From: Vitellaria paradoxa
Lineage: Eukaryota; Streptophyta; Magnoliopsida; Ericales; Sapotaceae
Direction: 5' to 3'
DNA length: 64,000 bases
Assembly (NCBI GenBank): GCA_019916065.1
Contig: CM034233.1
Span: 45,920,673 to 45,984,672 of the forward strand
This document shows, piece after piece, positions 1 through 11,419 of the stretch; positions within the stretch are counted from its first letter, which is position 1, and each line of letters starts with the position of its first letter. Position numbers and translations under genes: made by a program. The notes under the pieces were generated by a model. It saw nothing but the letters and a program-made list of their open reading frames with translations, did not search any database and had not been told where the DNA came from.

Positions 1-64
1 AATTAAAAATGTGTTTCAATATTATTACTTATTATTACCTATATTATAAGAAAAGATAATTGAT

Positions 65-575
65 ATGACATTCAATAGGTAACTATTTAAATATATTTTT
101 TTAAATAAAAAATAGATACCATAACTATTTAAATATAAAAAAATAAACATTTCAATTAAACTCTAATTTTTAATGTGCTTATTATCTATAAATTTTTAAA
201 TATAATTTTGGTGTAACATTTAACAGGTAACTATTTAAATATAATTTTTAAATAAAAAATTAGTTACTGCAGCTATTTAAATATAAAAAATAAAAATTTA
301 ATTTTACCAAGAAATAAATATTTAAACTAAAATATCAATTTTAAAGTGCTTATTATTGATGTTATAGGGAAGGATAATTGACGTGACATTTAACAGATAA
401 ATATTTAATTTTTTTAATTAGAAATTAGTTACCACGATTATTTAAATATAAAAAATAAACATCTATATTACAGGATATAAACGTCAATGTGACATTTAAC
501 AGTTAACTATTTAAATATATTTTTTAAATAAAAAATTAGATACCGCAACTATTTAAATATAAAAAATAGATATTT
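65..575. repeat. Imperfect AT-rich repeat, four copies
   Basis: A unit of about 85 bp built around 'catttaacaggtaactattt', an A/T tract, 'ttagataccgcaactattt' and 'aaatataaaaaataaa' occurs near 65, 214, 385 and 491. Copies are diverged and spacing is irregular (about 105-170 bp). No coding potential is visible. The rest of 1-1446 is very AT-rich, and I see nothing further in it. Confidence 0.7.
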
Positions 576-1446
576 AAATTAAATTATAATTTTTATTAAA
601 AATAAATATTTTTTAATAAATATTTAAATTAAACTATATAAATATTATTCATATTTTTTTAATACTTTTTATATAAAAGATTTTAAATAAATAAACTCAT
701 AATTTAAAAAAAATATAACATATAGTTTTACACTCTGTTTCATTTATATAATAAGGAAGCTCAAAATTTTAAATTTGAGATATTTTCAAATGATCAGGAT
801 TATTTTTTTCACTCTTTCCATATTTTTTTAAATACATTTTATATAAAAAATTTTAAATTAATATTTTAAAAAATATAACAATATTTGTACCTTATTATCT
901 TTTGATTAATGATTTTTAATTTTATCGATTATTTTTACATTTTTATGTAAATTTACTTTATAAATTTAAATTTAAATTATGTACACCCCAAATTATTAAA
1001 GGAGAGACGCCAGTAATTATAATAAAAACGATGAACAAATCATGAAAATCTTCCTATTTGGTGCTCACCCTGTTTATAAGGATATAAACATATAAGTAAC
1101 TCAAATTTAAATTTATAAAGCAAATTTATATACAAAAATATAAAAATAACCTATAAAAATAAAAATTATTAACCAAAAGAAATTAAAATAGTTATTATAA
1201 ATATTATCACATTTTTTAATCCTGATCAGGATAACAAAAAAAATTTGGAATCAAAAATTGACTATTACAATTTACATGACTACATGCCATTTCTTTTCTA
1301 CAAATTACAATTTACAATTTAACAAATTCAGTGCCTGGGTTGAGTTTCAATTAAGAAAAAAAAAAAAAAAAGATTGCAACCAAAATCAATATAAAAGAAC
1401 ACTCAATATTTGACGCCTAAATCAATTTTCCCAATTTTAGCCAATA

Positions 1447-2580
1447 TTTAACAAATTAAAAATGTGTTTCAATATTTAACGTTGACCATTTCACTTTTGT
1501 TTGAGAGGGAATTTAAGGATTCATGCGTCAATTGTTAAAAAAACGCAACTCCACATGTGTCTAAATGGGGCGCGGACTCTACCCCTCAAATGCCCACCTC
1601 TGGCATATGACGTGGACTCCAACAACACAGCAAAACAGAAAAAGAAAGAATATAGTAAACTCGCTTTCTCTCTCTTTATCTATATTCAAACATATATTCA
1701 ATCTTCTCTCTCTAGCGAATATCTGAATCAACAACACAGAAAGAAAAAGAAAGAAAAATTAGCAAACACCCAGTACCGAGTAGAAGAAAAATCAGACAAA
1801 AACCAAAAAATCAGTACCTTTAATCAATCTGTTAAGTCTTGGTGAAGACTTCGGGTTGTTGGGAGTGAAGATGTTTAACAAATTAAAAATGTATTTCAAT
1901 ATTTAACGTTGACCATTTCACTTTTGTTTGAGAGGGAATTTAAGGACTCATCTGTTATTTGTTAAAAAACGAAACTCCAAATGTGTCTGAATGGGGCGCA
2001 GGCTCTACCCCTCAAATGCTCACCTCTGGCATATGACGTGGACTCCAACAGCACAGCAAAATAAAAAAGAAAGAAAATAGTAAACTCGCTTTCTCTCTCT
2101 ATATCTATATTCAAACATATATTCAATCTTCTCTCTCTAGCGAATATCTAAATCAACAACACAGAAAGAAAAAGAAAGAAAAATTAGCAAACACCCAGTA
2201 CCGAGTAGAAGAAAAATCAAACAAAAACCCAAAAATCAGTACCTTTAATCAATCTGTTAATCAATCTGTTAAGTCTTGGTGAAGACTTCGGGTTGTTGGG
2301 GGTGAAGACTTCGGGTTGTTGGGAGTGAAGACGAACCTCTCTTCAGTCTGCACCAAGTTACAATAGGAAGTTTGAAGTCCCAATCAATGTTCTCTCTCTA
2401 GTGAATATCTGAATCAACAACACAGAAAGAAAAAGAAAGAAAAATCAGCAAACACCCAGTACCGAGTAGAAGAAAAATCAGACAAAAACCTAAAAATCAA
2501 TACCTTTAATTAATCTGGTAAGTCTTGGTGAAGACTTCGGGTTGTTGGGAGTGAAGACGAACCTCTCTTCAGTTTGTACC
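1447..2580. repeat. 427-bp tandem duplication with partial third copy
   Basis: The segment starting 'tttaacaaattaaaaatg' at 1447 recurs at 1874, a period of 427 bp, with high identity across both copies. A third, partial copy starts near 2391 at the CT-rich tract and runs to about 2580. Each unit has a CT-rich stretch, an A-rich purine tract and the phrase 'gaagacttcgggttgttggg'. The unit resembles duplicated promoter or 5'-UTR sequence, but no gene can be tied to it. Open frames here differ between copies and match no family I know. Confidence 0.85.
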
Positions 2581-2800
2581 AACTTACCATAAAAAAACAC
2601 AAATTGTATCAATTCCAACAACACAACAAACCCCAAATTTAAACACAGCATATATACATACAAATGCGCATTCATGTATGATATGTCGGGGGTGCTAAGG
2701 TCCTTCACTGAAGACTTATGGGTCGAGAGAGTGAGAGAGTGTGTGGTAGCAAAATAAGAAAAGCGAAGAAGAAAAACAGAGAGTAGAGTGCTGGTGAACA

Positions 2801-2856
2801 GAGACGTCTACTTAAGGTTAGGTGGAAAGAGACGTCTACTCAAGGTTAGGTGGAAA
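2801..2856. repeat. 28-bp tandem repeat, two copies
   Basis: Two adjacent copies of a 28-bp unit beginning 'gagacgtctact' and ending 'ttaggtggaaa' start at 2801 and 2829. They differ at one position. No function is apparent. The surrounding 2581-3248 shows nothing else recognisable. Confidence 0.85.
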
Positions 2857-3248
2857 GTTGCACTAGGCGGGATAAGAAGTTTGAGCGGGAAAAACTTAAT
2901 CTCAAATCAAATCTCAACCATTGAAATAACTTTTAATTCAATCTCAGCCATTAAATCATATTATGTGAGAGGGATATTTTTAAATAGTGTTGTGTTTTAT
3001 TAGATAGACTTTCAATATGGAGAGGAAACGGGTGGATCGGTAAAATAATTGACATTGCGATTTTTATTTGTTTTGCACCAAATCAATGAAATTATGTCGT
3101 GAAAGTACCTTTCTAGCACAAGTTTTGAGCTAAATACAAAAGAAGCAAATGAAAATGGATCCAGAAAAAGAAAAGGATACGTATTAATCCACCCGTCCTA
3201 ATGAGAAAATGAATCGTACAACTTGATTTACTAATTTTAGGTAGATGC

Positions 3249-3749
3249 TGATAATGGTTTAAATTTGTAAGTCACTCCCAAACGGCGTGCAACGCTTTCT
3301 CTGTCAAGGGTTGCCAGAAGCTGGTCCTAGTACACCGATGTGATATCTGTTAAAAAGGTCTCCAATGATTAAGTTAGAAGTAATTACTTGAATGTTTTTT
3401 AGGTTTTTGTGTGAAGAAATAATACTTTTCTCTTATCTCTCTGACTCGTGGAGTTTTTCCTTATATACCTACAGCTGAGTGCAATAAGGATTACAAGGCT
3501 GCCACCTAAAGATTCTGTTTGGTATAAATATATTCCATCAACGGAATGTACAATGCTCTTGTACATTCCAACTTGAGAATAAGAATCGTATGGTTAGTTT
3601 GGCTGTAGGAGCTTCATTTGGGGCACTAGCTCGGATCTAACTGATTGAGGTTCGGTTCAGCCCCGTAGGATTAGGTCTTATAATCTGGTTGATCGTTCAA
3701 CTTCTCAACACCAAGTTGAACTCAGGTGTTTAGGCATTTTTTCCTGTCA
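3249..3749 (-). repeat. 3' LTR of Tat copy 1
   Basis: On the plus strand the tract begins 'tgataatgg' and ends 'cctgtca', giving TG...CA termini over 501 bp. Its right part (about 3575-3749) is clearly homologous to 12643-12833; shared landmarks are 'ggttagtttggctg' and 'aagttgaactcaggtg'. The inner flank 'gatgccttcgattcccct' is the reverse complement of a plausible polypurine tract and resembles the same position in Tat copy 2 (42118 onward). Confidence 0.65.
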
Positions 3750-4372
3750 GATGCCTTCGATTCCCCTAGTTACCTATGCAAATCAAGGGAAATCTGATAG
3801 TTTGCCTGACTTCGAAACACGAGATCATTAATAGTGTGACAGGCATGACGTATCAGTGTGGGTGCGTTGAAGGGACATGCCCTTTCACATCCTGTCAGGC
3901 ATTACCTGTTGACTAGTTGCTTGGCATACGTTGCATATCGCTAAATCTGGGCCGTCAAACTTATTTTTTCCGCTTACAGCTCTAGCGGTTGCTTTTTGAA
4001 AACAAATTGTGGAGTCATATTTAGCGGGAGCGGCCCTTTACAGCACGTGTTTACTACTCCATATCCTGTGCTACATCTCTTCCTGTTGCGTAAAAGCCAT
4101 TTCACCCTAGTAAGATTTTTCTTTTTGTTTTTTGATATTATTTTGCATCTTTTCTCATTTTTTGCATTTCTTTTCTTTTTTCTCCCTTTCTTCCCCCAAT
4201 TTTTTTTATGCTTTGGTTGTTGGCATGCTGTGCTTTCTTTTTCGAGGGAAACGGTATGTTGTCTAACCCTTTAAGGTTTGTACACAACCCAAAATTCATC
4301 AAATCCGTTTGTGGTGGGCTGATATTTTGGCTGTATACGCTCCGTTTTTCCCTATTAGACCCCTTTAAGACC

Positions 4373-6500
4373 ATGAGTAGCCCAGAAAAAGTTGGCTAAG
4401 CCAGCTCTGAGGGGACTAAGTCTGACAATTATGTCCTCATTAGAGGCAGAGTTCCCTGTGCGCCCACCGCTAGTAGACCTCAGGTGTTGACGCATTTGAG
4501 CTAGGTTTTGGGTCCAAGCGACCAAAAATAGCATTTCTTGATGACAGGGACCTGAGATTTGAGGCAAAGGGTATGAGGTCTACCTTTACTGCAAAAAAAG
4601 TCTCAAATTTGATACCTATCTACCAGTTTCTCCCAAGTCTTGCATATAGAGTCCCAAGGGTAATGATTCAGCCTGTTCGCCAAAGAGTGGGGAAGTTGCT
4701 ATATATGAGACTTGCTTGGTTGGGGGTCTTCATTTTCCTTTGCTGAGGCTCATTCTAGAAGTCTTGAGTTAGCTTGAGCTAGCTCCTGCATAGATCTCAT
4801 CGAACAACTGGTAAATATTGCTCAGTAGAGTCGTGCTCTAGCAAGCCACTATAGGGCAAGACTTGATTGCAAACCAGTTTCCACATTGCTATAAAGTCAT
4901 TGAGAAGGAAGCAGAGTGGTGGTACTTCTTAGCCAAACGTCCAAAGTTCAACTTCGTCGCCCATATGTCGACCTCACAAGGGTTGGAAGGATAAGTATTT
5001 TTTTCATCCGCCAGAATGGGTGGGAGTTTTAGCCTTAGGAGACCGAGGAGAGTAGGACTATCCGAGTTCCTCAAGAATAGGTCTAACCAACAAAAAAGGA
5101 TATGTCGAACTTTTCACTTAAGCTTCTTGTAGATCTCTTTTCTCGTGGGTTTTAGAATTCTGACCCAAACCTATATTTTGATCAGCTTAAAGGCCACCCA
5201 ATTTATCTAAAGAGCAAAAAGACTATATTCGTTGTGCTAAGGCACACAAGATTTGTGATGCTAATTACTTGGTGACTATGGAAAACCTTAGGCTATACTT
5301 GCTCGAGCCTGATCCGACCAAGGAGGCCTTGGCAGCTAAATGTGAGAGGAGTGAGTTTTTCAGTTATACTTTATGCTGCTCATTTTTAGCTATTCTTGGT
5401 AATATATTTCCTTGCATAGATAACGTGGTTCATGAGGAGCAAGTCGATAATTTGGAGGGATAGTCTGACCAGCTTAAGGCACAAACCGAGCAACACAAGA
5501 TGTTTGATCTGAGCTACTTAGATAGAGTTGGTAAGAAGTTGGCTGCTCAAGAAGAAGCTGGGCAGCGTGGCCCCTAAAAAGGCAAGGATGACTAAGTCTC
5601 CTCGTCCTCAACCTAAGAGCAAAGAAATTCTTGATCTACCCCATCCTAGAGAGGTGGTTAATGCGCCTTCGTCGCCTCTGAGAAGGGCAGGTAAAGGGCT
5701 GAGTCTGAGGTTCAGGACTTTTTCTCGCCCGTCTATCATTGCCAGTGCTGAGTCGGCTGAGCTCGAGCCGTAATCGATGCTAAGCTTGAGCCTTTGAAGG
5801 GATGTCCAATCATGAATTTAGTGTTGGATATGAACCATGACATTTTCAGGGTAAGTGTTTAGTTTCCCTTTCCCTTAAGCATATCCATTTTGTTTTTCTT
5901 TGGCAATTTGGAGCCATGTCTGATTTATTGCGATAATTCCCAGACCTTGATCAGGAGGCCCGCCACATACACGAGATTGACTAATAGGAAAAGGTTGCTT
6001 ATAGAGGAAAAAAAGAAGGTAGAGGGGGTATTAACCCAAGTGGAGTTCTTAAAGGAGGATGTGAACCTTGCCAAGATTGAGAAAGAGGGGAATTTAGAAA
6101 GAGAGATTGAAGTAAGTGTGGATAATAAGGCATTAAGAGCTGATTATGCTAGCTCTGCAAAGAGCTAGCCATTGAGAAAGAGCTCAAGGAAGCAGTCGAG
6201 AAAAGGGTGGCGAAGTTTACTGAGGAGTTGGCGAATGCTGGGGAGAAAGCAATAGCTAAATTCAAGACTACAGATGACTATCTAGAGTTGCTCTTCTTCG
6301 TACTAATGCAAGGCTTCAATCATGCCAAGGACAAGTTCTCGGCTCTCTTTCCCGATCTCGACATAAATGACCTTAAGCTGGGCAGGGCCAGTGTCATAGA
6401 AGAGCAAGGAACCGAGGAAGAGGAGCAAATAGAAAATCAAGAAGAGGGCCAGGTAGAGATTCAAAATGGAGAGCACATCAATGAAAATGCCAAAGCATGA
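4373..6500 (+). pseudogene. Antisense extra ORF of Tat copy 1 (Transposase_28-like, spliced, broken)
   Basis: The probable start at 4373 encodes MSSPEKVG, similar to MSNLEEVAFG at 42729 in Tat copy 2. The region 4600-5090 contains scattered pieces of the plant 'putative gypsy-type transposon' domain (Pfam Transposase_28): WWYFLAKRPKFNF near 4917, then GWKDKYFFHPPEW in another frame near 4980. 5224-5350 encodes a conserved block ending LEPDPTKEALAAKCER. A GTGAGT donor at 5351 and a 'catag' acceptor ending at 5419 frame a 69-nt intron conserved in copy 2. A second likely intron is 5851-5943 (GTAAGT...CAG). The C-terminal part, about 5990-6500, is Glu/Lys-rich and probably coiled-coil. Several stops and frameshifts are present. 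The role of these antisense ORFs is unknown. Confidence 0.75.
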
Positions 6501-6739
6501 ACATTTTGCTTTTACTCTATTCTAGCTTCTCTTGAAACTTCACTTCTTATTTAGCCATACCGTAAACTTCTATTTCATTTGGCATGAATAGATGTTTATT
6601 TTGCCAGTTCTATGCCCTTTTCTTTTATTTTGCCTAAATGCTTAGATTGCTCATCTAATTGATTGGTTGGCTTGGTCGACCCATCTCTTCACCTCAGTCT
6701 TGTTAATTAATATTGATTAGCTTAAATCTCTTAGTTTTC

Positions 6740-7300
6740 TTTGTTATGTTTTACTCAGTTCTGCTAACCGAGCATTCACATTATCTTCTAACTTTTTGTT
6801 ATGTTACACCCTACTCAGTTCGGTCTCGTGAACCGAGTAGAGGTCTTCACTTTACTCAGTCTCGTGAACTGAGCAAATATATTTTAGTCTCTTGGGCCAT
6901 CCCACTTGGCTCAGTCTTGTGAACCGAACATAGGGCTACGTCTCTGCTCCATTTTGTGAACCTACAGAGGTCTTCACTCTGTTTTGTTGTATGAATTGAG
7001 CAAATATCCTTTAACCTTTTGGCTATCCCACTTTACTTAGTCTTGTGAACCGAGCATATATCTTTTGGCCTCTTGGACCATCCCATCCGAGTCGGTCTCA
7101 TGAACTGAATAGAGGGCTACACTCTACTTGGTCTTGTGAACCGACCAGAGGTCTTCGCTTTGCTTAGTCTCATGAACTGAGCAAATATTCTTTGGCTTCT
7201 TAGGCCATCCCACGTGGCTCGCTCTCGTGAACTGAGCAGAGAGCTATGCTCTGCTCAGTCTCGTGAACTAAGCAGAAAGTTTCGCTCTGCTAAAGTGCTA
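6740..7300. repeat. Minisatellite-like repeats in the Tat copy 1 3' region
   Basis: Many variants of 'cagtctcgtgaactgagca' alternate with 'ttggcctcttgggccatccca' and 'agagggctacgctctgct'. They form a higher-order unit repeated about three to four times with drift. The tract lies between the integrase end and the antisense ORF. Tat-family elements are known to carry hypervariable tandem repeats downstream of pol that can seed satellites, and this tract fits. I see no coding capacity. Confidence 0.8.
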
Positions 7301-7349
7301 CAAATAATCCAAGAAGTCTCAAAACTTTGTTTTTGTTTTTTTTTTTTTT

Positions 7350-8420
7350 TTATTAATAATCATTGCTAAAAGAAATTACATCCACTTAAACACAATACTT
7401 TTTCTCTATAGAGTCTCTTAGCTTGTAGGTTACTTTACTTGTGTGGCCAATCACTTCATAAAGTCCTTCCTAGTTAGGCCCTAGCTTTCTATCACTGGGG
7501 TCCTTTATGGATTGGTTGACTTTCTTTAAGGCTAAGTCATCTATCATAAACTCTGTCGATCAGGCTTGGGAGTAATGGTATTAACAAATCTTCTGTTGAT
7601 AGGAGGCCACCATGATCGCAGCTTACAATCTTCTCTCCTCCAATTAGATCCATCTCCACGTGTTTATTGCTTCATCATTGGTTTCTAGGTCGAAATCCTC
7701 CACCCATAGGCTTGGTAGTCCAATTTCCATCGGAATAACCACTTCCATACCAAAGGCGAGCGAGAATGGGGTGTGCCCTGTGGAGACCCTCTCGGTAGTT
7801 CTATAGGCCCATAAGATGTTCAGTAATTCATCTGCCCATAAGCCTTTTGCTTTCTCAAGCTTTATCTTAAGAATCTTCAGGAGAGATCTGTTCATGACTT
7901 CCATTTGATCGTTTTCTTGGGAGTACTCCGATGAGGAGTAGTGATAGTTGATACCCAGATCCTAGCACAGCCCATTAAATTACTTTTCTTCAAATTATTT
8001 TCTATTATTGGTAATCCCCACCTTAGGAATTTCGAAACGAAAAACTATGCCTTGCCATAAGAATTTTGTGATGTTCTGCTTTGTGATAGTTGGCAAAGCT
8101 TTGGCTTCTGCCTACTTGGTAAAGTAGTCGATGGCCACAACGGCATACTTCCTCTACACCCTGCCAAGAGGGAGTGGCCCAATGATGTCAACCCCCTATT
8201 GCACAAACGGCCAAGGACTTTGAATTGAGGTTGACTCTTGAGCTGGCAATCTTAGGACATTAGCAAACCTTTGACATTTGTCGTACTTTTTCATGAATTC
8301 TCTAGCATCATTCTTCATGGTTGGCTAATAATAACCAGCCCTTAAAATCTTTTTCGCCAAGGCCTTTCCTCCTGAGTGGTTACCACAAACACCTTTGTGA
8401 ACTTCTCTTATGACATAGTC
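7350..8420 (-). pseudogene. Integrase region of Tat copy 1 pol
   Basis: The minus-strand translation shows the integrase core. GVDIIGPLPLGR near 8170 carries the first catalytic Asp. QMEVMNRSLLKILK near 7900 carries the catalytic Glu. It continues as LWAYRTTERVSTGHTPFSL and then the C-terminal DRKLGPNxEGLYEVIG block near 7470. The middle catalytic segment reads NRK-stop-FEE, where an active element would have an intact NGTQF-like motif. Several stop codons interrupt the frame. The order after RNase H fits the Ty3/gypsy pol layout. Not functional. Confidence 0.85.
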
Positions 8421-8599
8421 TGTGTCACCTTTTGTCGTGCATTTGAGCAGCGAGGAACTATGCCCCTTTTTATACAAGACTCTGTTTACCAGTAGGTACT
8501 TGATTGCTCGATATTGAATTCTCCGGGCCTCGTTTTGGTTCTACAGCGATGTCCCATGCTCTAATTACTTTTTGATTGGTTCGGCTTAATTCGTTTGTA

Positions 8600-9250
8600 C
8601 ATTGATTTAGTTTACCTCCTTAGTTTAGATGCTTGGAGAATTAAGTACTTTGAGCAAACATTTCCAATAGTCGATCCCATCTGAGTCTATCCCTTCGCTA
8701 CAAGACGAGCCCTTTAGCGCATATGGGTCAGCCTCGTCCGAGGAGACGATTCTTGTGAGGCGATCTATTTTCTTGTTTTGTTCTCTAGGAATACTTTCTA
8801 GTAACACTTTGGAGAACTTACTGACAAGGGTCTTAGCTATTTCACAATACTCAAACATATTCTACTCTCTGGCCCTGTATTCACCCCGTACTTGCTTGAT
8901 TACAAGCTGAGAATTGCTTTACACTACCACATATTCGATCCCCATTATTCAAGCAATCCGAAGTCTAACAATTAAGAATTCATACCGTGCAACGTTATTT
9001 GAAGTTGGAAATTTGAAACAAATAGCTTATTCGATCTTATGGTCGTTGGGTGTGAAGAGGATAATTCCTGCTCCACTCGAATTTTGTGTGGCAGAACCAT
9101 CAACATTCAAAATCCAGTTTTGTTTCATTTCTTCTTTGATGGTTGGGGCGTTTTCTTGGGTTTTAATCTCTACAATGAAGTTGGCAGCTGTTTGTCTTTT
9201 TACTATGAGTCGTGGTTAGTATTACATATCGAATTGGCTCAATTCGATTG
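8600..9250 (-). pseudogene. Archaeal-type RNase H domain of Tat copy 1
   Basis: The minus-strand translation reads NWILNVDGSATQNSSGAGI near 9110 (first catalytic Asp), then SNNVARYEFLIVRL (catalytic Glu), then SNSQLVIKQVRGEY near 8900, then IPREQNKKIDRLTRI near 8780. This is the second RNase H that marks plant Tat/Ogre elements. The usual SDSQL motif reads SNSQL, so a catalytic Asp is replaced by Asn. Stops are also present. Confidence 0.85.
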
Positions 9251-9282
9251 ACTATTTAGCCAACCTCCTTGAGGTTTTGGGC

Positions 9283-10520
9283 TTATGCAAAATGCTCTTT
9301 AGAGGCTAATTGGAAAGGATGATAATTGTATGTGGTTAAAAATACGCCCTCAGCCTTTTCGATGCTACTATAAGAGCAAAAGCTAATTGTTCCATCCTGG
9401 GGCATCTCTCTTCTGCTCCTCTTAGAGCTGTGTAATAAATTAGTTTTCATACTCATTCTTCTTCCTGAGCGAGAGCCCAACTCACCACCCTAGCTGAGAC
9501 GATGAGATACAAGTAAAGGTCCTCTCCTGGAATGGTACGGCTGAGGAGTGGAGCTGCTCCTAAGTAGCGTTTTAGTTCTTGGAAGGCCGTATTGCACTTT
9601 TTAGTCCATTGAAAGGTTTGCCTAAAAATTTTGAAGAATGGGAAACACTTGTTAGTGGATTTAGATATGAACCTATTAGGGCAGCTACCCTTCCTGTTAG
9701 TTGTTAAACTTCCCTAGTCATTTTTGGAGCTTGCATATCCAAAATAGCTCTAACCTTTTTGAGGTAAGCTTCAATGCCCCGGTTAGACACCATAAATCCC
9801 AAGAATTTTCCCATCGTGACTCTAAACACGTACTTGGCTAGATTTAATTTCATTTTATATTTCCTCAAAGTTCTGAAAGCTTCTTCAAGGTCTGCTATAT
9901 GACTAGCTAGGTACTTGCTATTGACCAGCATGTCATTAACATATATTTCGACATTTCTGCCAATTTGGGATTTAAACATTTGATTCACCAACCTTTGGTA
10001 AATAACACCTATGCTTTTTAGGCTAAATGGCATTAATTTATAGCCATATATACCTCTGTCAGTGATAAATACGATATGTTCCTAATTTTGCTCGGTCATC
10101 TTGATTTGATTTACCCAGAGAATGAATCCATAAAGGATAGCACTTCACAGCTTAATGTAGAATCCATTAGCTGATTGATTACAAGGAGAGAGAAACTATC
10201 TTTCGGCATGCTTTATTCAGATCTGTGAAGTCCACACACATTCTCCATTTACCATTGGACTTCTCGACTATGACTACATTTGACAACCAATTGGGATAGT
10301 GTACCTCCCGTATGAACTTGGCTTCAAGTAGTTTATCCACCTCTTAGGCAATTACTTCATTTCGTTCTGGCACAAAACTCTTTTTTTCTATTTCACTGGT
10401 TTTGCTCCCAGTGTGATGTTAAGGTAGTGAGCCATCACTCGAGTATCAATACCTAGCTTGTCCTTATGAGACCAAACGAAGACGTCTAGATTGCTTCATA
10501 GGAACCTTCTTAGCTCATCT
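9283..10520 (-). pseudogene. Reverse transcriptase and Ty3-type RNase H of Tat copy 1
   Basis: The best-preserved stretch, 10033-9704, translates as MPFSLKSIGVIYQRLVNQMF (RT fingers/palm boundary), then YVNDMLVNSK (the YVDD active-site box with Asp to Asn), then KFLGFMVSNRGIEA. 10520-10040 holds the upstream fingers segment in broken frames. 9700-9283 holds the thumb and first RNase H remains. Similar proteins copy retroelement RNA into DNA. The altered YVND box and many stops make this copy inactive. Confidence 0.88.
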
Positions 10521-10558
10521 CTTCGTTGCTCAAGTATATCTTTTCCTACTTTCAAACC

Positions 10559-11100
10559 TCAGTTTAACTCTAAGGGCCTGATCGGGACATCTTCCAATTG
10601 ACCAATTGGTTCTTTTCTTTTCAAATCTTCTTTGTTCCTAACCTTAAGCTCTTTAACCACTAAAGTTTTCTGGTTGGCATCTCCTTGCAAGGATGACACA
10701 TAACATTCTCTCACTGTCTTTTGATCTCCTCTTGCATAACCTACCTCGTGCTTAGTGGGAAACTTGACCCTCAAATGGTAAGTTGATGTTACTACCTTAA
10801 ACTGGTTTAGTTCAATTTGGCCAAGGATGGCATTGTAGGCCAGTGGATAGTCTACCACTAGGAAGTTAATCATCTTAGTTGCCTATAATGGTTCAACTCC
10901 TAAGGTGACCAGTGGGGTTATTGAGCCAAAGGTAGTGATTCATTCTCCTGTAAATCCCACTAAAGGGTAAGTGACCGGTGATAACCACTTTTTTCTCATC
11001 TGCATCTTGTCGAATGCCCCTTTATATAAAATGTCTGCTAAGCTCCCACTATCGACAAGGATTCTCTATGTTTGAAAATTGGCGATGACGGATGAAATGG
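10559..11100 (-). pseudogene. Aspartic protease region of Tat copy 1
   Basis: The minus strand near 11060-11030 reads RILVDSGSLADILY, an intact retroviral-type protease DSG active-site box. The following conserved block at 10873-10559 starts MINFLVVDYPLAYNAILGQI and includes TYHLRVKFPT and a REC motif; these are typical of the Tat protease-to-RT linker. Stops separate the pieces. It lies between gag and RT as expected. Confidence 0.85.
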
Positions 11101-11419
11101 CAAGTGGGTCATCATGTAACTGATATAGTTCGCTGCTTCTTTTTTTGTGAAAGTAATGGCTTAGGGGTTCTTTCGGGCCTTTTTCCTTTATAGCTCAGTT
11201 TAGAGAACCTCTCGGTCTTTTCACAATTTTTTAGCGTACTTCTTTTTTCTATAGAGGATTCTTCTCCTACTGCAAATCCTCTGGATATGACTCTGATCTT
11301 CCCAATTGGTTGCTGATTTTGTTGAGGTAGATCGAGACTTCATCAATCGGGGGATCTACACTCGACTTTCATTTTTGGCTTTCACCTAGCCACAAACCTC
11401 TTAAGTCTTCCTCTTCCAA

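Noticed and set aside
4138..4374. Overlapping short frames on both strands near a T-rich tract
   Set aside because: Low-complexity sequence between the Tat copy 1 LTR and its antisense ORF; no family match.
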